NCBI RefSeq assembly: GCF_000265205.3
Contig: NC_018000.1
Coordinates: forward strand, 4,340,001 to 4,404,000
Direction of reading: 5' to 3'
Length of the DNA stretch: 64,000 nucleotides
Source of the DNA: Sinorhizobium fredii USDA 257
Lineage (GTDB): Bacteria; Pseudomonadota; Alphaproteobacteria; Rhizobiales; Rhizobiaceae
In this document: one piece after another, positions 29,123 to 39,483 of the stretch
How positions within the stretch are numbered: the first letter of the stretch is position 1
Layout: each line of letters begins with the position of its first letter
Translations under genes and position numbers: made by a program
The notes under the pieces: generated by a model
The model's input: only the letters and a program-made list of their open reading frames with translations
Database searches by the model: none
What the model was told of the DNA's origin: nothing

Positions 29123-29943
29123 CAGTTTCCTCCATGCGAAGAATGTGACGCGCGCTCCAGCCGACCGACAGGCAGCAGGCTCAGCACGAAAAGCGCCAGC
29201 GCAGCAACGACGATTGACGGTCCGGATGGGGTGTCCCAGTGGAGCGAACCGAACAGACCGCCGGCAACCGCAACGGCGCCGATCAGCGAGGCAAAAACGG
29301 CCATGACTTCCGGCGACCTGGCGAAGCGGCGCGCAGTCGCCGCCGGAATGATCAGCAGCGAGGTGATGAGGAGAATACCGACGATCTTCATCGCAATCGC
29401 GATCACCAGCGCCATCAGGAGCATGAAGAAGAGCCGGGCGCGTTCCGGCTTCAGCCCCTCTGCCTCCGCCAGTTCCGGGTTGACGGTCGAGGCAAGCAAC
29501 GGCCGCCACAGATAGATAAGTGCGAAGATCACCAGAATGCCGCCGCCCCATATGATCTCGATATCGGCCTCCGAAACCGCGAGGATATCGCCGAAAAGGA
29601 AGCCGACGAGATCGATCCGGACCCAGGTCATGAAGGCGACGATGACCAGGCCGATCGACAGCGCCGAGTGCGACAGGATGCCGAGCAGGGCGTCGGTCGA
29701 CAGCGCGCCGCGCTTCTGCAGGAAGAGAAGCAGCAGCGAGACGACCGAAGCGACGATGAAGACGCTGACCATCAGATTGAGTTCGAGAAGCAGTGACAGC
29801 GCCACGCCAAGCAGCGCCGAATGGGCCATCGTGTCGCCGAAATAGGCCATGCGCCGCCAGATGACGAAGCAGCCGAGCGGTCCCGCGATCATGGCGATCC
29901 CGATGCCGGCGACGAGCGCGCGAATGAAGAAATCGTCAAGCAT
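29122..29943 (-). CDS. znuB: Zinc ABC transporter permease ZnuB
   Basis: This 273-residue ABC-3 family permease has about eight membrane helices, conserved FGDTMAHSALLG near the N-terminus and LLITSLLIIPAATARRFA near the C-terminus. The ATG at 29943 (MLDDFFIRAL) gives the normal length and overlaps the znuC stop by eight bases. It forms the membrane channel through which ZnuA-delivered zinc enters the cytoplasm. Confidence 0.95.
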   Translation of the reverse strand: MLDDFFIRALVAGIGIAMIAGPLGCFVIWRRMAYFGDTMAHSALLGVALSLLLELNLMVSVFIVASVVSLLLLFLQKRGALSTDALLGILSHSALSIGLVIVAFMTWVRIDLVGFLFGDILAVSEADIEIIWGGGILVIFALIYLWRPLLASTVNPELAEAEGLKPERARLFFMLLMALVIAIAMKIVGILLITSLLIIPAATARRFARSPEVMAVFASLIGAVAVAGGLFGSLHWDTPSGPSIVVAALALFVLSLLPVGRLERASHSSHGGN

Positions 29944-30844
29944 CGCGCTTCTCCGCCGTCTCATATCCGTGCAGCCGCGTGTGATGGCCGCAGCCGCAGT
30001 CCGCATCGTGGTCGTGGACGTTTTCAGCCTCGTCATATTGATGATGGCCATCGCCCGGGAAACAGCTCTCGGTAATGCTGCCGTCGGCGTGCAGCACCCG
30101 CCCGTCCGGCAGGTGCGTATGGTCGTGGTGGTGACTGTAGACGGCCAGTGCGCCGGCCGCCCGCCGCCCGAAAAGCTTCAGGTATTCCGGGCTCTGGCTG
30201 ACGGTCTGCGGCGTGCCGCGGCAGCAGACATGGCCGTTCAGGCAGACAACCGTATCGGTCTCCGCCATGACGATGTGCAGATCATGCGAGATCAACAGAA
30301 TGCCGCAGCCGGTGCGGTTGCGGATCTGCTTGATCAGTTCGTAAAGCGCGATCTCGCCGGAAAAATCGACGCCCTGGACCGGCTCGTCGAGAACGAGCAG
30401 GTCCGGCTTGCGGGCGATTGCGCGCGCCAGCAGCGCCCGCTGGAACTCGCCGCCGGAAAGGTGCTGCACCTCGGCCTTGGCCATATGCAGCATGCCTGTC
30501 GACGCCAGCGCCTCCTCGATCTCGCGTCCCTTCAACGGCCCGGTGACAGTCATCAACCGCTCGACCGTCAGCGGCAGGGTCCAATCGACGGCAAGCTTTT
30601 GCGGCACGTAGCCGACCTTGAGCCCGGTCATCCGCTCGACATTCCCTTCGTCGGGCTTCAGCACGCCGATCGCGGTCTTCGCAGTCGTCGATTTTCCCGA
30701 GCCGTTCGGGCCGATCAGGGTGACGATTTCGCCGCGGCTGATCGAAAATTCAACGCCACGGACGAGCCAGCGCCCATTGCGGCGCACGCCCGCATTGGTG
30801 AGGCTGACGAGCGGAGTGACGTCTGGCGATCGGAAATTCAGCAT
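29936..30844 (-). CDS. znuC: Zinc ABC transporter ATPase ZnuC with His-rich tail
   Basis: This 302-residue ATPase energises zinc uptake. It has Walker A GPNGSGKST (45-53), signature LSGGEFQRA and Walker B LLVLDEPVQGVD. The C-terminal part (about 237-293) is rich in histidine and cysteine (HHHDHTHLPDG, HDHDADCGCGHH), suggesting zinc sensing or storage at the cytoplasmic face. First gene of the znuCB-zur operon, divergent from znuA. Confidence 0.95.
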   Translation of the reverse strand: MLNFRSPDVTPLVSLTNAGVRRNGRWLVRGVEFSISRGEIVTLIGPNGSGKSTTAKTAIGVLKPDEGNVERMTGLKVGYVPQKLAVDWTLPLTVERLMTVTGPLKGREIEEALASTGMLHMAKAEVQHLSGGEFQRALLARAIARKPDLLVLDEPVQGVDFSGEIALYELIKQIRNRTGCGILLISHDLHIVMAETDTVVCLNGHVCCRGTPQTVSQSPEYLKLFGRRAAGALAVYSHHHDHTHLPDGRVLHADGSITESCFPGDGHHQYDEAENVHDHDADCGCGHHTRLHGYETAEKRDA

Positions 30845-30887
30845 CGAAAAAATTCCGGTTTTGGCGATTGCCTCTGGCTATCGCACA

Positions 30888-30902
30888 CGTTATAGCATAA
30901 CG
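30888..30902. promoter_or_regulatory. Zur box candidate proximal to znuC
   Basis: CGTTATAGCATAACG is a perfect 6+3+6 palindrome, 43 bp upstream of the znuC start. Its GTTATANNATAAC form matches the AT-rich palindromes bound by alphaproteobacterial Zur. Confidence 0.75.
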
Positions 30903-30909
30903 CAATTGA

Positions 30910-30924
30910 TGTAATAACATTACA
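30910..30924. promoter_or_regulatory. Zur box candidate proximal to znuA
   Basis: TGTAATAACATTACA is a perfect palindrome with a 3-base centre, 75 bp before the znuA start. It shares the GTWAT-NNN-ATWAC pattern with the neighbouring box. Two separate sites would let Zur control both divergent promoters. Confidence 0.75.
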
Positions 30925-30999
30925 CGGCAATGTCGCGCAACATCGGGTGCGAATTCGCCGATGCATGTTGAACTTTGAACTGCAAGCTCGGAGAACCCT

Positions 31000-32001
31000 A
31001 TGAAATCGACGCCTGCCCTCCTCCTGCTATCCACTGTCCTCCTGTCGTCGCCCGCCTGGGCGGAGGCGCCGAATGTGGTGGCTTCGATCAAGCCTATCCA
31101 TTCCCTCGTCGCCTCGATCATGCAGGGCGTCGGCGAGCCCTCCTTGATCGTCGAAGGGGCCGCCTCGCCGCACACCTTCAATATGAAGCCGTCGAATGCC
31201 GCCGCGCTGCAGGCGGCAAAGGTCGTGTTCTGGGTCGGCCCCGATCTCGAGATCTTCCTTGAAAAGCCGCTCGAAGCCCTCGGCAGCGGCGCCAAGGTGG
31301 TCGAACTCAGCGAGGCGCCCGGCATCGAGAAGCTGAAATTCCGCGAGGGTGGCGCCTTCGAGGCGCATGACGACGGCGACGAGCACGGCGCAGAGGAAGG
31401 CACCCATGTGGGGCACGACGCCGACGCCCATGGCGCCGCAGCGGAAGAGGCCGAGCACGACCACGGCCACGGGGAAGGCGAGTTCGACATGCACATGTGG
31501 CTCGACCCGGTGAATGCCAAGGCCATGGCCGCCGAGATCGAGAAGACGCTCGCCGAGGCCGACCCGGCCAATGCCGCTGCCTATGAGGCTAATCTGGAGA
31601 AGCTCAATCAGAGGCTCGACGCGTTGGACAAGAGCCTTGTCGAGACGGTTGCGCCGATCAAGGACAAGCCCTTTGTCGTCTTCCACGACGCCTATCAATA
31701 TTTCGAGCACCGCTACAAGGTCAGGGTCGCCGGCTCGATCACCGTCAGCCCGGAGGTGCTGCCGGGTGCGGAACGGCTTTCCGAGATTCACGCCAAGATC
31801 GAGGATCTTGGCGCCACCTGCGTCTTCGCCGAACCGCAATTCGAGCCGAAGCTGGTCAATGTCGTCATCGAGGGCACGCCGGCAAAATCCGGCACGCTCG
31901 ACCCGGAGGCGGCCACCCTCGAGGCAGGCCCGGATCTCTACTTCCAGTTGATGGAAGGCATCAGCGCTTCTTTGAAGGGCTGCCTTTCGTCGGCGAGTTG
32001 A
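31000..32001 (+). CDS. znuA: Zinc-binding periplasmic protein ZnuA
   Basis: This 333-residue cluster A-I solute-binding protein has a cleavable signal peptide (cut near AWA-EAPN). Metal ligands are expected at H58 (ASPHTF) and H165 (FDMHMWLDP), with a further histidine in VVFHDAYQYF. A histidine- and acid-rich loop lies at 123-159 (for example HDHGHGEGEFDMH), typical of zinc-specific ZnuA. It delivers zinc to ZnuBC. It is divergent from znuC and followed by a strong hairpin. Confidence 0.95.
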   Translation: MKSTPALLLLSTVLLSSPAWAEAPNVVASIKPIHSLVASIMQGVGEPSLIVEGAASPHTFNMKPSNAAALQAAKVVFWVGPDLEIFLEKPLEALGSGAKVVELSEAPGIEKLKFREGGAFEAHDDGDEHGAEEGTHVGHDADAHGAAAEEAEHDHGHGEGEFDMHMWLDPVNAKAMAAEIEKTLAEADPANAAAYEANLEKLNQRLDALDKSLVETVAPIKDKPFVVFHDAYQYFEHRYKVRVAGSITVSPEVLPGAERLSEIHAKIEDLGATCVFAEPQFEPKLVNVVIEGTPAKSGTLDPEAATLEAGPDLYFQLMEGISASLKGCLSSAS

Positions 32002-32021
32002 CGTCGTCCTCCGAAGACGGC

Positions 32022-32049
32022 GAAGGCGGGCTCGCAAGAGCCCGCCTTC
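32022..32049 (+). terminator. Hairpin downstream of znuA
   Basis: GAAGGCGGGCTC and GAGCCCGCCTTC form a perfect 12-bp stem capped by a GCAA tetraloop, 20 bp after the znuA stop. There is no T-tract, so it may stabilise the mRNA 3' end instead of ending transcription by itself. Confidence 0.65.
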
Positions 32050-32099
32050 CATGAGGATGCATAACCGGGGCAGATCCTCCGGGCCCTGTCTTTCAAACG

Positions 32100-32471
32100 C
32101 TAGTTAACGGAAGCCAAGCCGACGATGACGCCCGTGGCAAGGCTGATCAGCAGGAAGTCATTGTCGACGCGCACCCATTGCTGGCCACGCGGTGGCGGCC
32201 GCAGTCTATAGCGACGATAATCGCGGACATAGGCCATATGGCGCCGCTCGGCCGGGCTCAACCGGTGACCGCGCGCCCAGCGATATTTCTTGATTATCAC
32301 GCGCTTTTCGATGGTCTTATCGACTCGCTTGTCGAGATGGCGCTCGACCGGCCGGTGTCGATAGCGTTCATGCGCCTGTGCAAGCTCGAAAGACGAGCCA
32401 GCCGTCTGAGCGAACGCCATTGGCGTTGCAAGGAAGGAACTGGCGGCAAGCGCGATCAGGAGGCGTTTCAT
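32100..32471 (-). CDS. RcnB family periplasmic protein
   Basis: This 123-residue protein has a signal peptide (MKRLLIALAASSFLATPMAFA), a basic middle part (KRVIIKKYRWARGHRLSPAERRH) and the C-terminal RcnB signature PPPRGQQWVRVDNDFLLISLATGVI. RcnB was described in E. coli as a periplasmic protein affecting nickel/cobalt homeostasis; most rhizobial members are uncharacterised. It is convergent with znuA, so the locus has a metal theme. Confidence 0.88.
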   Translation of the reverse strand: MKRLLIALAASSFLATPMAFAQTAGSSFELAQAHERYRHRPVERHLDKRVDKTIEKRVIIKKYRWARGHRLSPAERRHMAYVRDYRRYRLRPPPRGQQWVRVDNDFLLISLATGVIVGLASVN

Positions 32472-32598
32472 GGGGTTTCCTTTCGTAGATGCCCCTTGAA
32501 ATTAGCCCTCGGCCGCTGAACCGAATATGAAATGCGATATTACAATTATGTAATGATAACCGGCACTTATACGCGACTTCTGATAAAGAAATCTCAGA

Positions 32599-34224
32599 TT
32601 ACACCGCAAGCGCCTCGTAGCGAAACACGTCGAAATCCGCCGGAATGCCACTGCCGGAGGTGTCGAAGGCGAACATGCCGGCGAAGGCGCCGGTGAAGGA
32701 ACCATGCTCGCCGCGGCCGCCCTCGTCCGAAATCACGCCTGCATCCAGCGCGGGTCCGATCGACGCCCAATCCTGCTGCGCCGACGCCCGCCAGAAGAAT
32801 TGGAGATCATTGCCCCTGATCTCCATCGCCAGATGAATCGGGCCTTCCGGAACCGCAGCGCCGCTACCGGCCGGATACTCCAGACGCCCGTGCGGGAAAT
32901 CGCCCGGGCATGAAAGGATGCTGACGACACGGCCAAGCGTCTCGTGCCAGGTGACGCCGAGAGCATGGAACTTGTGGCGGTTATAGTAGTGCGTCAGGCC
33001 AGCGACCTGCTGGTAGGTGTCAGGCGCGAAGTCGACGACCGTCTCGGCCCGGAATGAATGATGCTCCTGGCGTCTGGCGACCAGTGCCTGCTCGAACCAA
33101 CTACCGATGCTTTCGCGGCCGAACAGGCGCAAGTGCCCTTCCCGCCTCTCCAGCGAAAAGATCCGCTCCGGCAGCGGGGTGCGCAGCCATTGTAGCTCGG
33201 GCGCAAGCACCCCCTCGTCGAAATCCGTCTCGATGACGGCGGGCTTCGGAACGACGCTCGTCTCGGCCGGGGCTGGCACGGTAATCTCCGGCACAACGCT
33301 GCCGCTCTCCAGATAGAGCCAGCCATCCTCCCGCCAGGCGCACTTCTGCAGCGCCGTCTCGCGGCCGAGCGTGCAGCGGCGATGCGGCGGCAGCGGCCGG
33401 CCGCAAAGATGCGTGTGATAGGCTTGCCCGTCCGGCGTCTCGACATATTGGCCGTGGCCGGCCCGCTGCAACGGCGCTTCCGGATGGTCCTTCGAGGTGA
33501 TGAGATAAACGTTCGGATGCATCTCGTAGGGGCCGTCGATCGCCCTCGAGCGCGCCATAGTCACCGCATGATCATAGCCTGTGCCCCCTTCGGCCGTGGT
33601 CAGGTAATACCAGCCGTCACGCTTGAAGAGATGCGGCCCCTCGACGAGCCCGAGCGAACTGCCGGCGAAGATGTTCTTGACCGAGCCGACGAGCTTGCGC
33701 GTCCGCTCGTCCCATTCCTGCAGCAAGATGCCATCGAAGGCCGGATGCTTCGGCGCACCGCCGAAGCTCTCGGAACGGTGGTTCCACTGCATGTTGAGGA
33801 ACCACTTGCGGCCGTCATCGTCGTGAAAGAGAGACGGATCGAAGCCCGACGAATTGACATAGACCGGATCCGACCACGTCGCCTCCACCGCTTCGGCCGT
33901 GACGATGTAATTATGCGCATCCTTGAAGTTGCCGTCGAAACGCTTGACATCCGTATAGACGAGCCAGAACAGCCCGTCGCAATAGGAAAGGCACGGCGCC
34001 CAGATGCCGCAACTATCGGGATTGCCGCGCATGTCGAGCTGGCTTGCACGCTCCAGCGGCCGTCGGACGAGGCGCCAGTTCACCAGGTCGCGCGAGTGGT
34101 GGATCTGCACGCCCGGATACCACTCGAATGTGGACGTCGCGATGTAGTAGTCGTCGCCGACGCGGCAGATCGACGGGTCGGGATTGAAGCCCGGCAGAAT
34201 CGGATTGCGGATCGACGCGGCCAT
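32599..34224 (-). CDS. Glycoside hydrolase family 43 (beta-xylosidase/arabinofuranosidase-like)
   Basis: This 541-residue cytoplasmic enzyme has a five-bladed beta-propeller followed by a beta-sandwich domain. It starts NPILPGFNPDPSICRVGDDY, containing the base aspartate. The second acid is in SGFDPSLFHDDDG and the proton-donor glutamate in GLVEGPHLFK. The C-terminal half (from about 330) matches the GH43 accessory domain of XynB-type xylosidases. The ATG at 34224 is preceded by AGGAAGGAAAC. It is divergent from a TRAP transporter unit, and may handle pentose oligosaccharides. Confidence 0.92.
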   Translation of the reverse strand: MAASIRNPILPGFNPDPSICRVGDDYYIATSTFEWYPGVQIHHSRDLVNWRLVRRPLERASQLDMRGNPDSCGIWAPCLSYCDGLFWLVYTDVKRFDGNFKDAHNYIVTAEAVEATWSDPVYVNSSGFDPSLFHDDDGRKWFLNMQWNHRSESFGGAPKHPAFDGILLQEWDERTRKLVGSVKNIFAGSSLGLVEGPHLFKRDGWYYLTTAEGGTGYDHAVTMARSRAIDGPYEMHPNVYLITSKDHPEAPLQRAGHGQYVETPDGQAYHTHLCGRPLPPHRRCTLGRETALQKCAWREDGWLYLESGSVVPEITVPAPAETSVVPKPAVIETDFDEGVLAPELQWLRTPLPERIFSLERREGHLRLFGRESIGSWFEQALVARRQEHHSFRAETVVDFAPDTYQQVAGLTHYYNRHKFHALGVTWHETLGRVVSILSCPGDFPHGRLEYPAGSGAAVPEGPIHLAMEIRGNDLQFFWRASAQQDWASIGPALDAGVISDEGGRGEHGSFTGAFAGMFAFDTSGSGIPADFDVFRYEALAV

Positions 34225-34423
34225 GTTTCCTTCCTCCGTTTGCACGCATCCAGCCCGAAACTCTGGGCCGTTGCAAGGCTTACGCTTCGCTTTTCAGCCT
34301 CGAGACGGGCTGCCGACTCGGCTTGTCCGGCGCCGGGCCGCAAGCGGCGTGGGGACATCGAAGGCAAGGCGACGGGTTCTGCCGCGCGCTTGCGCCTTCG
34401 ATTTAGGCATTCCCGAGGTCTCC

Positions 34424-34447
34424 CCACCCTACTTTCGTATATGGGCC
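34424..34447. promoter_or_regulatory. CTACTTTYGTA motif upstream of TRAP QM genes
   Basis: The sequence ACCCTACTTTCGTATATGGG lies 109 bp before the dctQ start. A close relative (CCCCCTACTTTTGTACAGG) lies upstream of the TRAP substrate-binding gene at 38337-38361. The CTACTTTYGTA core, repeated at both promoters of one split transporter, suggests a shared activator site. No regulator is identified. Confidence 0.45.
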
Positions 34448-34555
34448 CGCCGCCAAGCGGAAAAATGGACGCTCAGGCTTGAAAGGAGACTTGAAATCGG
34501 CACTGTGACTGTGCTTGGCAAGATAAAAAACCAGCCAATGCGGGGAGGTATTTTG

Positions 34556-35131
34556 ATGAAACCGTTACTCGGCATCAGCCGATTGATAGACGTTGTGACC
34601 GAGAAGATCGGCAAGGCGGTCTCCTGGCTCATTCTCGTCGCCGTGCTCGTCAGCGCCGGCAACGCGGTCGTGAGAAAAGCGTTCAACGTCTCGTCCAACG
34701 CCTGGCTCGAGGCGCAATGGTATCTCTTCGGTGGCGCCTTCATGCTCGCGGCCGCCTATACGCTGAGCCAGAACGAGCACATCCGCATCGATGTCGTGTA
34801 CGGCATGTTTTCGCGCCGCGTGCAGCATTGGATCGACCTCTTCGGCCACGTCTTCTTCCTGATGCCGTTTGTCCTTTTGATGCTCTATTATTTCGTGCCT
34901 TACGTGCGGATGTCCTACGTCTCCGGCGAGGTCTCCTCCAGCGCCGGCGGACTGATCATTTGGCCCGCAAAGGCCATCCTGCTGGCCGGCTTCATCCTGC
35001 TCGCACTGCAGGGTGTTTCGGAAATCATCAAGAAGATCGCGATCATGACCGGCAATATGGACGATCCGACTCCTTATGTGCCGACCCACGCGCCGCTTGA
35101 GGACGCCGTAGTTCCGGAGGTGCGCCAGTGA
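34556..35131 (+). CDS. TRAP transporter small permease (DctQ-type)
   Basis: This 191-residue membrane protein has four helices, the standard small subunit of a tripartite ATP-independent periplasmic transporter. It contains SSNAWLEAQWYLFGGAFMLAAA and NEHIRIDVVYGMFS, both family landmarks. GGGGAGG lies upstream of the ATG at 34556. Its stop overlaps the large permease start (ATGA), and the substrate-binding protein is encoded separately downstream on the opposite strand. Confidence 0.93.
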   Translation: MKPLLGISRLIDVVTEKIGKAVSWLILVAVLVSAGNAVVRKAFNVSSNAWLEAQWYLFGGAFMLAAAYTLSQNEHIRIDVVYGMFSRRVQHWIDLFGHVFFLMPFVLLMLYYFVPYVRMSYVSGEVSSSAGGLIIWPAKAILLAGFILLALQGVSEIIKKIAIMTGNMDDPTPYVPTHAPLEDAVVPEVRQ

Positions 35132-36915
35132 TCGAATTCATCGCAGAAAACCTGGCGCCGATCATGTTCCTGTCGCTGATCGTGTTCCTGCTGCTGGGTT
35201 ATCCCGTCGCCTTCTCGCTCGCCGCAAACGGCCTGCTGTTCTTCATCATCGGCGTGGAGCTCGCACCGCTGTCGGATTCGATCAATCTCTCCTGGCCTCT
35301 GCTGAACGCGTTGCCGGAACGTTTCTGGGGGGTGATGTCGAATGACACATTGCTTGCCATCCCCTTCTTCACCTTCATGGGAATCGTCCTCGAACGGTCC
35401 GGCATGGCGGAAGACCTGCTCGACACGATTGGGCAACTGTTTGGCCCTGTTCGCGGCGGCCTTGCCTATGCGGTGATTTTCGTGGGCGCCCTGCTTGCTG
35501 CCACGACCGGCGTCGTTGCTGCCTCGGTCATCGCCATGGGGCTGATCTCGCTGCCGATCATGCTGCGCTACGGCTACGACCGGCGCGTCGCTTCCGGCGT
35601 TATTGCTGCGTCCGGCACGCTCGCCCAGATCATCCCGCCGTCACTGGTGCTGATCGTTCTTGCCGACCAGCTCGGCCGTTCGGTCGGCGACATGTATGCC
35701 GGCGCCCTGATCCCGGGTCTCGTGCTGACGTGCCTCTACATGGGCTACATCCTGCTCATGACGTTCCTGAAGCGAGACTCCATGCCGGCGTTGCCGCTCG
35801 AGGCCCGCACCCTCGGATCGGGCGTGACGTCGCTCGTCGTCGCGCTCGCCGTCGCCGGCGGCATCGCCTATGCGGCCCATGTTTTTCTTTCCCCGACACA
35901 GGGTGAGAACGCGGACATCCTCGGGGCGGCCGTCGGTGTCGCGTTCATCTATGTGGTAGCCCTGATCGACCGGACGATGAAGATCAACGCGCTGTCCCGG
36001 CTGGCACAGCAAGTCATCATCGTGCTGATCCCGCCGCTGGCGCTGATTTTCCTCGTGCTCGGGACGATCTTCCTCGGCATCGCGACGCCGACCGAAGGCG
36101 GAGCGATGGGTGCCGTCGGCGCGCTGATCATGGCCGCGGCCAAAGGTCGGCTGAACATGGAGGTCGTTCGTGCGGCACTCGCCTCGACGACGCGCCTGTC
36201 CGCCTTCGTGCTGTTCATCCTGATCGGCGCCCGCGTCTTTTCGCTCACCTTCTACGGCGTCAACGGCCATCTCTGGGTCGAACACCTGCTGGTCGGGTTG
36301 CCGGGCGGCGAGATCGGCTTCCTCATCGCCGTCAACCTGCTCGTTTTCTTCCTGGCGTTCTTCCTCGACTTCTTCGAGCTCGCCTTCATCATCGTGCCGC
36401 TGCTCGCACCGGCAGCCGACAAGTTGGGCATCGATCTGATCTGGTTCGGCGTGCTGCTCGGCATCAACATGCAGACGAGCTTCATGCATCCGCCCTTCGG
36501 CTTCGCGCTCTTCTACCTGCGCTCCGTCGCAGCCCGGGTGCCCTATCTCGACAAGGTGACCGGCAAGATGACGCAGCCGGTGACTACCGGCCAGATCTAT
36601 TGGGGTGCCGTACCCTTCGTCGGCATTCAGATCCTGATGGTGGCGTTGACGATCCTCTTCCCGCAGATGGTCATGCATTACAAGGGAAGTGGCGCCACGG
36701 TCGATCCGTCCACGATCAAGATCGAGGTGCCCGGCTTCGGCCAGGGCGGCGGTGGTTTGACCCTCCCGGACAATGGCGGCGGTCTGGGTCTTCCCGGTGG
36801 ACTGCAACTTCCCGGCGGCAGCCCGCTTGATGGGGGCCAGCAACCGGGGCAGCAGAACGCTCCCCAGCAGAACAACCCGGCGCCCGACCTCAGCGCACCG
36901 CCGTCCTTCAAGTGA
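35128..36915 (+). CDS. TRAP transporter large permease (DctM-type) with Pro/Gly-rich tail
   Basis: This 595-residue permease uses sodium or proton gradients to import the solute bound by its partner. About 12 helices are visible, with DTLLAIPFFTFMGIVLERSG, ASGTLAQIIPPSLVLIVLADQ and TPTEGGAMGAVGAL as family motifs. After the last helix (about residue 520) comes an unusual tail of some 75 residues, rich in glycine, proline and glutamine (LPDNGGGLGLPGG, QQPGQQNAPQQN). It closes with a shared bidirectional terminator. Confidence 0.94.
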   Translation: MIEFIAENLAPIMFLSLIVFLLLGYPVAFSLAANGLLFFIIGVELAPLSDSINLSWPLLNALPERFWGVMSNDTLLAIPFFTFMGIVLERSGMAEDLLDTIGQLFGPVRGGLAYAVIFVGALLAATTGVVAASVIAMGLISLPIMLRYGYDRRVASGVIAASGTLAQIIPPSLVLIVLADQLGRSVGDMYAGALIPGLVLTCLYMGYILLMTFLKRDSMPALPLEARTLGSGVTSLVVALAVAGGIAYAAHVFLSPTQGENADILGAAVGVAFIYVVALIDRTMKINALSRLAQQVIIVLIPPLALIFLVLGTIFLGIATPTEGGAMGAVGALIMAAAKGRLNMEVVRAALASTTRLSAFVLFILIGARVFSLTFYGVNGHLWVEHLLVGLPGGEIGFLIAVNLLVFFLAFFLDFFELAFIIVPLLAPAADKLGIDLIWFGVLLGINMQTSFMHPPFGFALFYLRSVAARVPYLDKVTGKMTQPVTTGQIYWGAVPFVGIQILMVALTILFPQMVMHYKGSGATVDPSTIKIEVPGFGQGGGGLTLPDNGGGLGLPGGLQLPGGSPLDGGQQPGQQNAPQQNNPAPDLSAPPSFK

Positions 36916-36963
36916 GCAAAAGAGCCGGCCCCGGCGGCCCTTTCTCATTTTCTTCCGAACAAA

Positions 36964-36996
36964 GAAAAACCCCGGAGCGCCGCTCCGGGGTTTTCT
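36964..36996. terminator. Bidirectional terminator between TRAP genes
   Basis: AAAACCCCGGAGC and GCTCCGGGGTTTT form a near-perfect stem over a 2-3-nt loop. It has A-rich and T-rich flanks and so works in both directions. It separates the convergent dctM and dctP genes. Confidence 0.85.
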
Positions 36997-37018
36997 GTTT
37001 CGATGAATGAAGCTGAGC

Positions 37019-38302
<1,284 letters not shown>

Positions 38303-38336
38303 TCACTAATGCGTGTCCAGCGGTGGCTTTCAGCCG

Positions 38337-38361
38337 CCACCCCCTACTTTTGTACAGGCCC
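38337..38361. promoter_or_regulatory. CTACTTTYGTA motif upstream of TRAP binding-protein gene
   Basis: CCCCCTACTTTTGTACAGG lies 212 bp before the dctP start, in the gap behind the aldo/keto reductase gene. Relative to its target gene it is in the opposite orientation to the copy at 34424-34447. A conserved upstream element for the split transporter is inferred. Confidence 0.4.
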
Positions 38362-38416
38362 TGGAAACCGTGTCGGATTGCCTGAAATCAAGGCGAATCA
38401 AAGAATTCAGCTGTGG

Positions 38417-39445
38417 TCAACGCTCGGCCGAAGATGCCCAGAGATTGACGTCCGCTTCCCGCGCGTAGAGATCGATCTCGGCCAGTTCCTCCGCCGTGAA
38501 CGTGTCGTTCTCGAGCGACTTGACGCAATCGACGATCTGCTCGGAACGGCTTGCGCCGATCAGCGCCGAGGTGATGCGGCCGCCGCGCAGAACCCAGGCC
38601 AAGGCCATCTGCGCCAGCGTCTGACCGCGCCGTTCGGCAATGGCGTTCAACTTGCGGATGTTGTCGGTGATCGCCGGACGAATGAAGTCCTTCTTGAGGA
38701 AGTGATTCTGGGCGGCGCGGCTGTCCCCGGGGATGCCGTTGAGATACTTCGTCGTCAGCATGCCCTGGGCGAGCGGCGAGAAGACGATCGAGCCCATGCC
38801 AAGCCCTTCGAGCGCGTCGACGAGGCCGTCATCCTCAATCCAGCGGTTGAGCATGGAGTAGCTCGGCTGGTGGATGAGGCATGGTGTGCCGAGGTCCTTG
38901 AGGATCGCTGCCGCCTCGCGGGTGCGCTGCGAATTATAGGAGGAGATGCCGACATAGAGCGCCCTTCCCGAGCGGACGATGTAGTCGAGCGCGCCGCAGG
39001 TTTCCTCGAGCGGCGTGTCCGGATCGAAGCGGTGGGAATAGAAGATGTCGACATAGTCGAGCCCCATGCGCTTCAAGCTCTGGTCGCAGGAGGCAATCAG
39101 ATATTTGCGACTGCCCCATTCGCCATACGGCCCCGGCCACATGTCGTATCCCGCCTTGGACGAGATGATCAGTTCATCGCGCAGGCCGGAAAATTCGGTC
39201 CTGAGGACCTCCCCGAAGGCAGTCTCGGCCGAGCCGGGCGGCGGCCCGTAATTGTTGGCGAGATCGAAATGGGTGATGCCGAGGTCGAAAGCCGTCCGGC
39301 ACATGTCCACCTTGCGCTCGTGCGGCGTGTCGCCACCGAAATTGTGCCACAGCCCCAGCGAGATCGCCGGCAGCTTCAGCCCGCTCCGGCCACAGCGGTT
39401 GTACTTCATCTTCTCGTATCGGTTTTCCGCCGGTTGCCAGACCAT
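38417..39445 (-). CDS. Aldo/keto reductase (YghZ-like)
   Basis: This 342-residue NADPH-dependent reductase of the family that includes E. coli YghZ (L-glyceraldehyde-3-phosphate reductase) has the AKR catalytic residues: aspartate and tyrosine in FDLANNYGPPPGSAE, lysine in SSKAGYDMWPGPYG and histidine in FYSHRFDPDTPLEE. The C-terminal LIGASRSEQIVDC binds the cofactor phosphate. Its position next to the sugar dehydrogenase, isomerase and mannosidase genes suggests a role in processing an imported sugar. It is separated from them by a palindromic repeat. Confidence 0.92.
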   Translation of the reverse strand: MVWQPAENRYEKMKYNRCGRSGLKLPAISLGLWHNFGGDTPHERKVDMCRTAFDLGITHFDLANNYGPPPGSAETAFGEVLRTEFSGLRDELIISSKAGYDMWPGPYGEWGSRKYLIASCDQSLKRMGLDYVDIFYSHRFDPDTPLEETCGALDYIVRSGRALYVGISSYNSQRTREAAAILKDLGTPCLIHQPSYSMLNRWIEDDGLVDALEGLGMGSIVFSPLAQGMLTTKYLNGIPGDSRAAQNHFLKKDFIRPAITDNIRKLNAIAERRGQTLAQMALAWVLRGGRITSALIGASRSEQIVDCVKSLENDTFTAEELAEIDLYAREADVNLWASSAER

Positions 39446-39483
39446 GGGTGAAATTCCTTCGTTTCAGGTTGGGTGCGTTTGAA

